This document shows positions 63,798 through 64,000 of a stretch of 64,000 nucleotides of DNA, in pieces. Made by a program: the position numbers and the translations under genes. A model generated the notes under the pieces. That model had not been told where the DNA came from and ran no database searches. It was given only the letters and a program-made list of their open reading frames with translations. Origin of the DNA: Prevotella sp. P6B1 (lineage in GTDB: Bacteria > Bacteroidota > Bacteroidia > Bacteroidales > Bacteroidaceae); NCBI RefSeq assembly GCF_000702825.1, contig NZ_JNKF01000010.1:124001-188000 (forward strand), given 5' to 3'. Each line of letters starts with the position of its first letter. Within the stretch, counting starts at the first letter, position 1.

Positions 63798-64000
63798 CTA
63801 AAAACGCAGGGCACGACGGGTTTGAAGCAGGACACTCAGCAGGATAAGAGCGATGCCGATATAGAACGAGAAATTAATTTCGCGGCCCTCGCCGAAGATA
63901 AGGAACGCTAAGATGATAGTATAGCAGGGCTCGAGGTTGTAGGTAAGATTAACGGTGAAGGCCGACAGGCACTTCAGAGCCTGAATCTGCAACAGATACA
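63798..64000 (-). CDS. EamA/DMT-superfamily transporter, C-terminal end only
   Basis: Open to the window edge; the 5' part lies beyond it. The visible ~67 residues end a drug/metabolite transporter: LKCLSAFTVNLTYNLEPCYT, a helix TIILAFLIFGEG, and the last helix FYIGIALILLSVLLQT with a short basic tail. NLEPxYxxILAFLIFGE is the usual penultimate block of the EamA domain. Substrate unknown. Confidence 0.8.
   Translation of the reverse strand, partial: YLLQIQALKCLSAFTVNLTYNLEPCYTIILAFLIFGEGREINFSFYIGIALILLSVLLQTRRALRF

Overview
The window reads as a chromosomal stretch of a Bacteroidales bacterium, most likely Prevotellaceae (Prevotella, Segatella or Xylanibacter type). The evidence is Bacteroidota promoters (TAnnTTTG -7 boxes in front of most transcription units, two with TTTG about 20 bp upstream), a fused SecDF, a TonB receptor paired with a DUF4249 lipoprotein, an FtsL-like protein in the dcw cluster, a glycine-lipid acyltransferase pair, a DUF3836 protein and many secreted glycoside hydrolases. 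I saw no insertion sequence, prophage or CRISPR array.

Layout. 1-5.1 kb: rhomboid protease (5' end cut off), a membrane EEP-family phosphohydrolase, secDF with a terminator, and tRNA-Arg(CCT). 5.2-19.1 kb: a carbohydrate region with a GH28-GH43 fusion and a GH43 enzyme on divergent promoters, a PatB-type lyase with DUF3737, a DUF3836 protein, and an operon GH97-GH2-GH3 on the minus strand. There is no SusC/SusD pair, so this is a pectin/hemicellulose side-chain enzyme set rather than a classical PUL. 19.2-26.9 kb: a TonB receptor with an unusual N-terminal module, a DUF4249 lipoprotein, a small MG2-plus-plug protein, then a histidine kinase and OmpR-type regulator. 26.9-29.7 kb: a CPBP-like membrane protein and a glsA/glsB-like operon.

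29.8-45.3 kb is the division and cell-wall cluster: mraZ, rsmH, ftsL-like, ftsI, murE, mraY, murD, ftsW, murG, murC, ftsQ, ftsA, ftsZ. It is preceded by a three-repeat MraZ operator at the promoter and ends in a small terminator inside the convergent recO. 46-48.8 kb: tRNA-Glu, a strongly structured leader, rpsT and gyrB. 48.8-52.5 kb: remnants of a TPR lipoprotein gene, one piece apparently inverted, and two Cache-HAMP sensors of which only one keeps the kinase machinery. 52.5-60.7 kb: buk-ptb, a GH95 fucosidase with an overlapping AraC regulator, DUF3109, ung and gpmI. 60.8-64 kb: a secreted M16 peptidase and the end of a DMT-family transporter.

Start codons: many longest ORFs begin with a TTG that lies inside a TAnnTTTG promoter box. 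I moved these starts to the downstream ATG. In three cases (GH28-GH43, the histidine kinase at 24.85 kb, recO) the ATG then sits only 6-9 bp after the promoter box, which suggests leaderless or nearly leaderless mRNAs. The observations I find most worth checking are an in-frame GC-rich palindrome in patB, the structured leader between tRNA-Glu and rpsT, the TonB receptor/DUF4249/MG2-plug set, the inverted TPR gene fragment, and a 3 x 22 bp palindromic tandem repeat.
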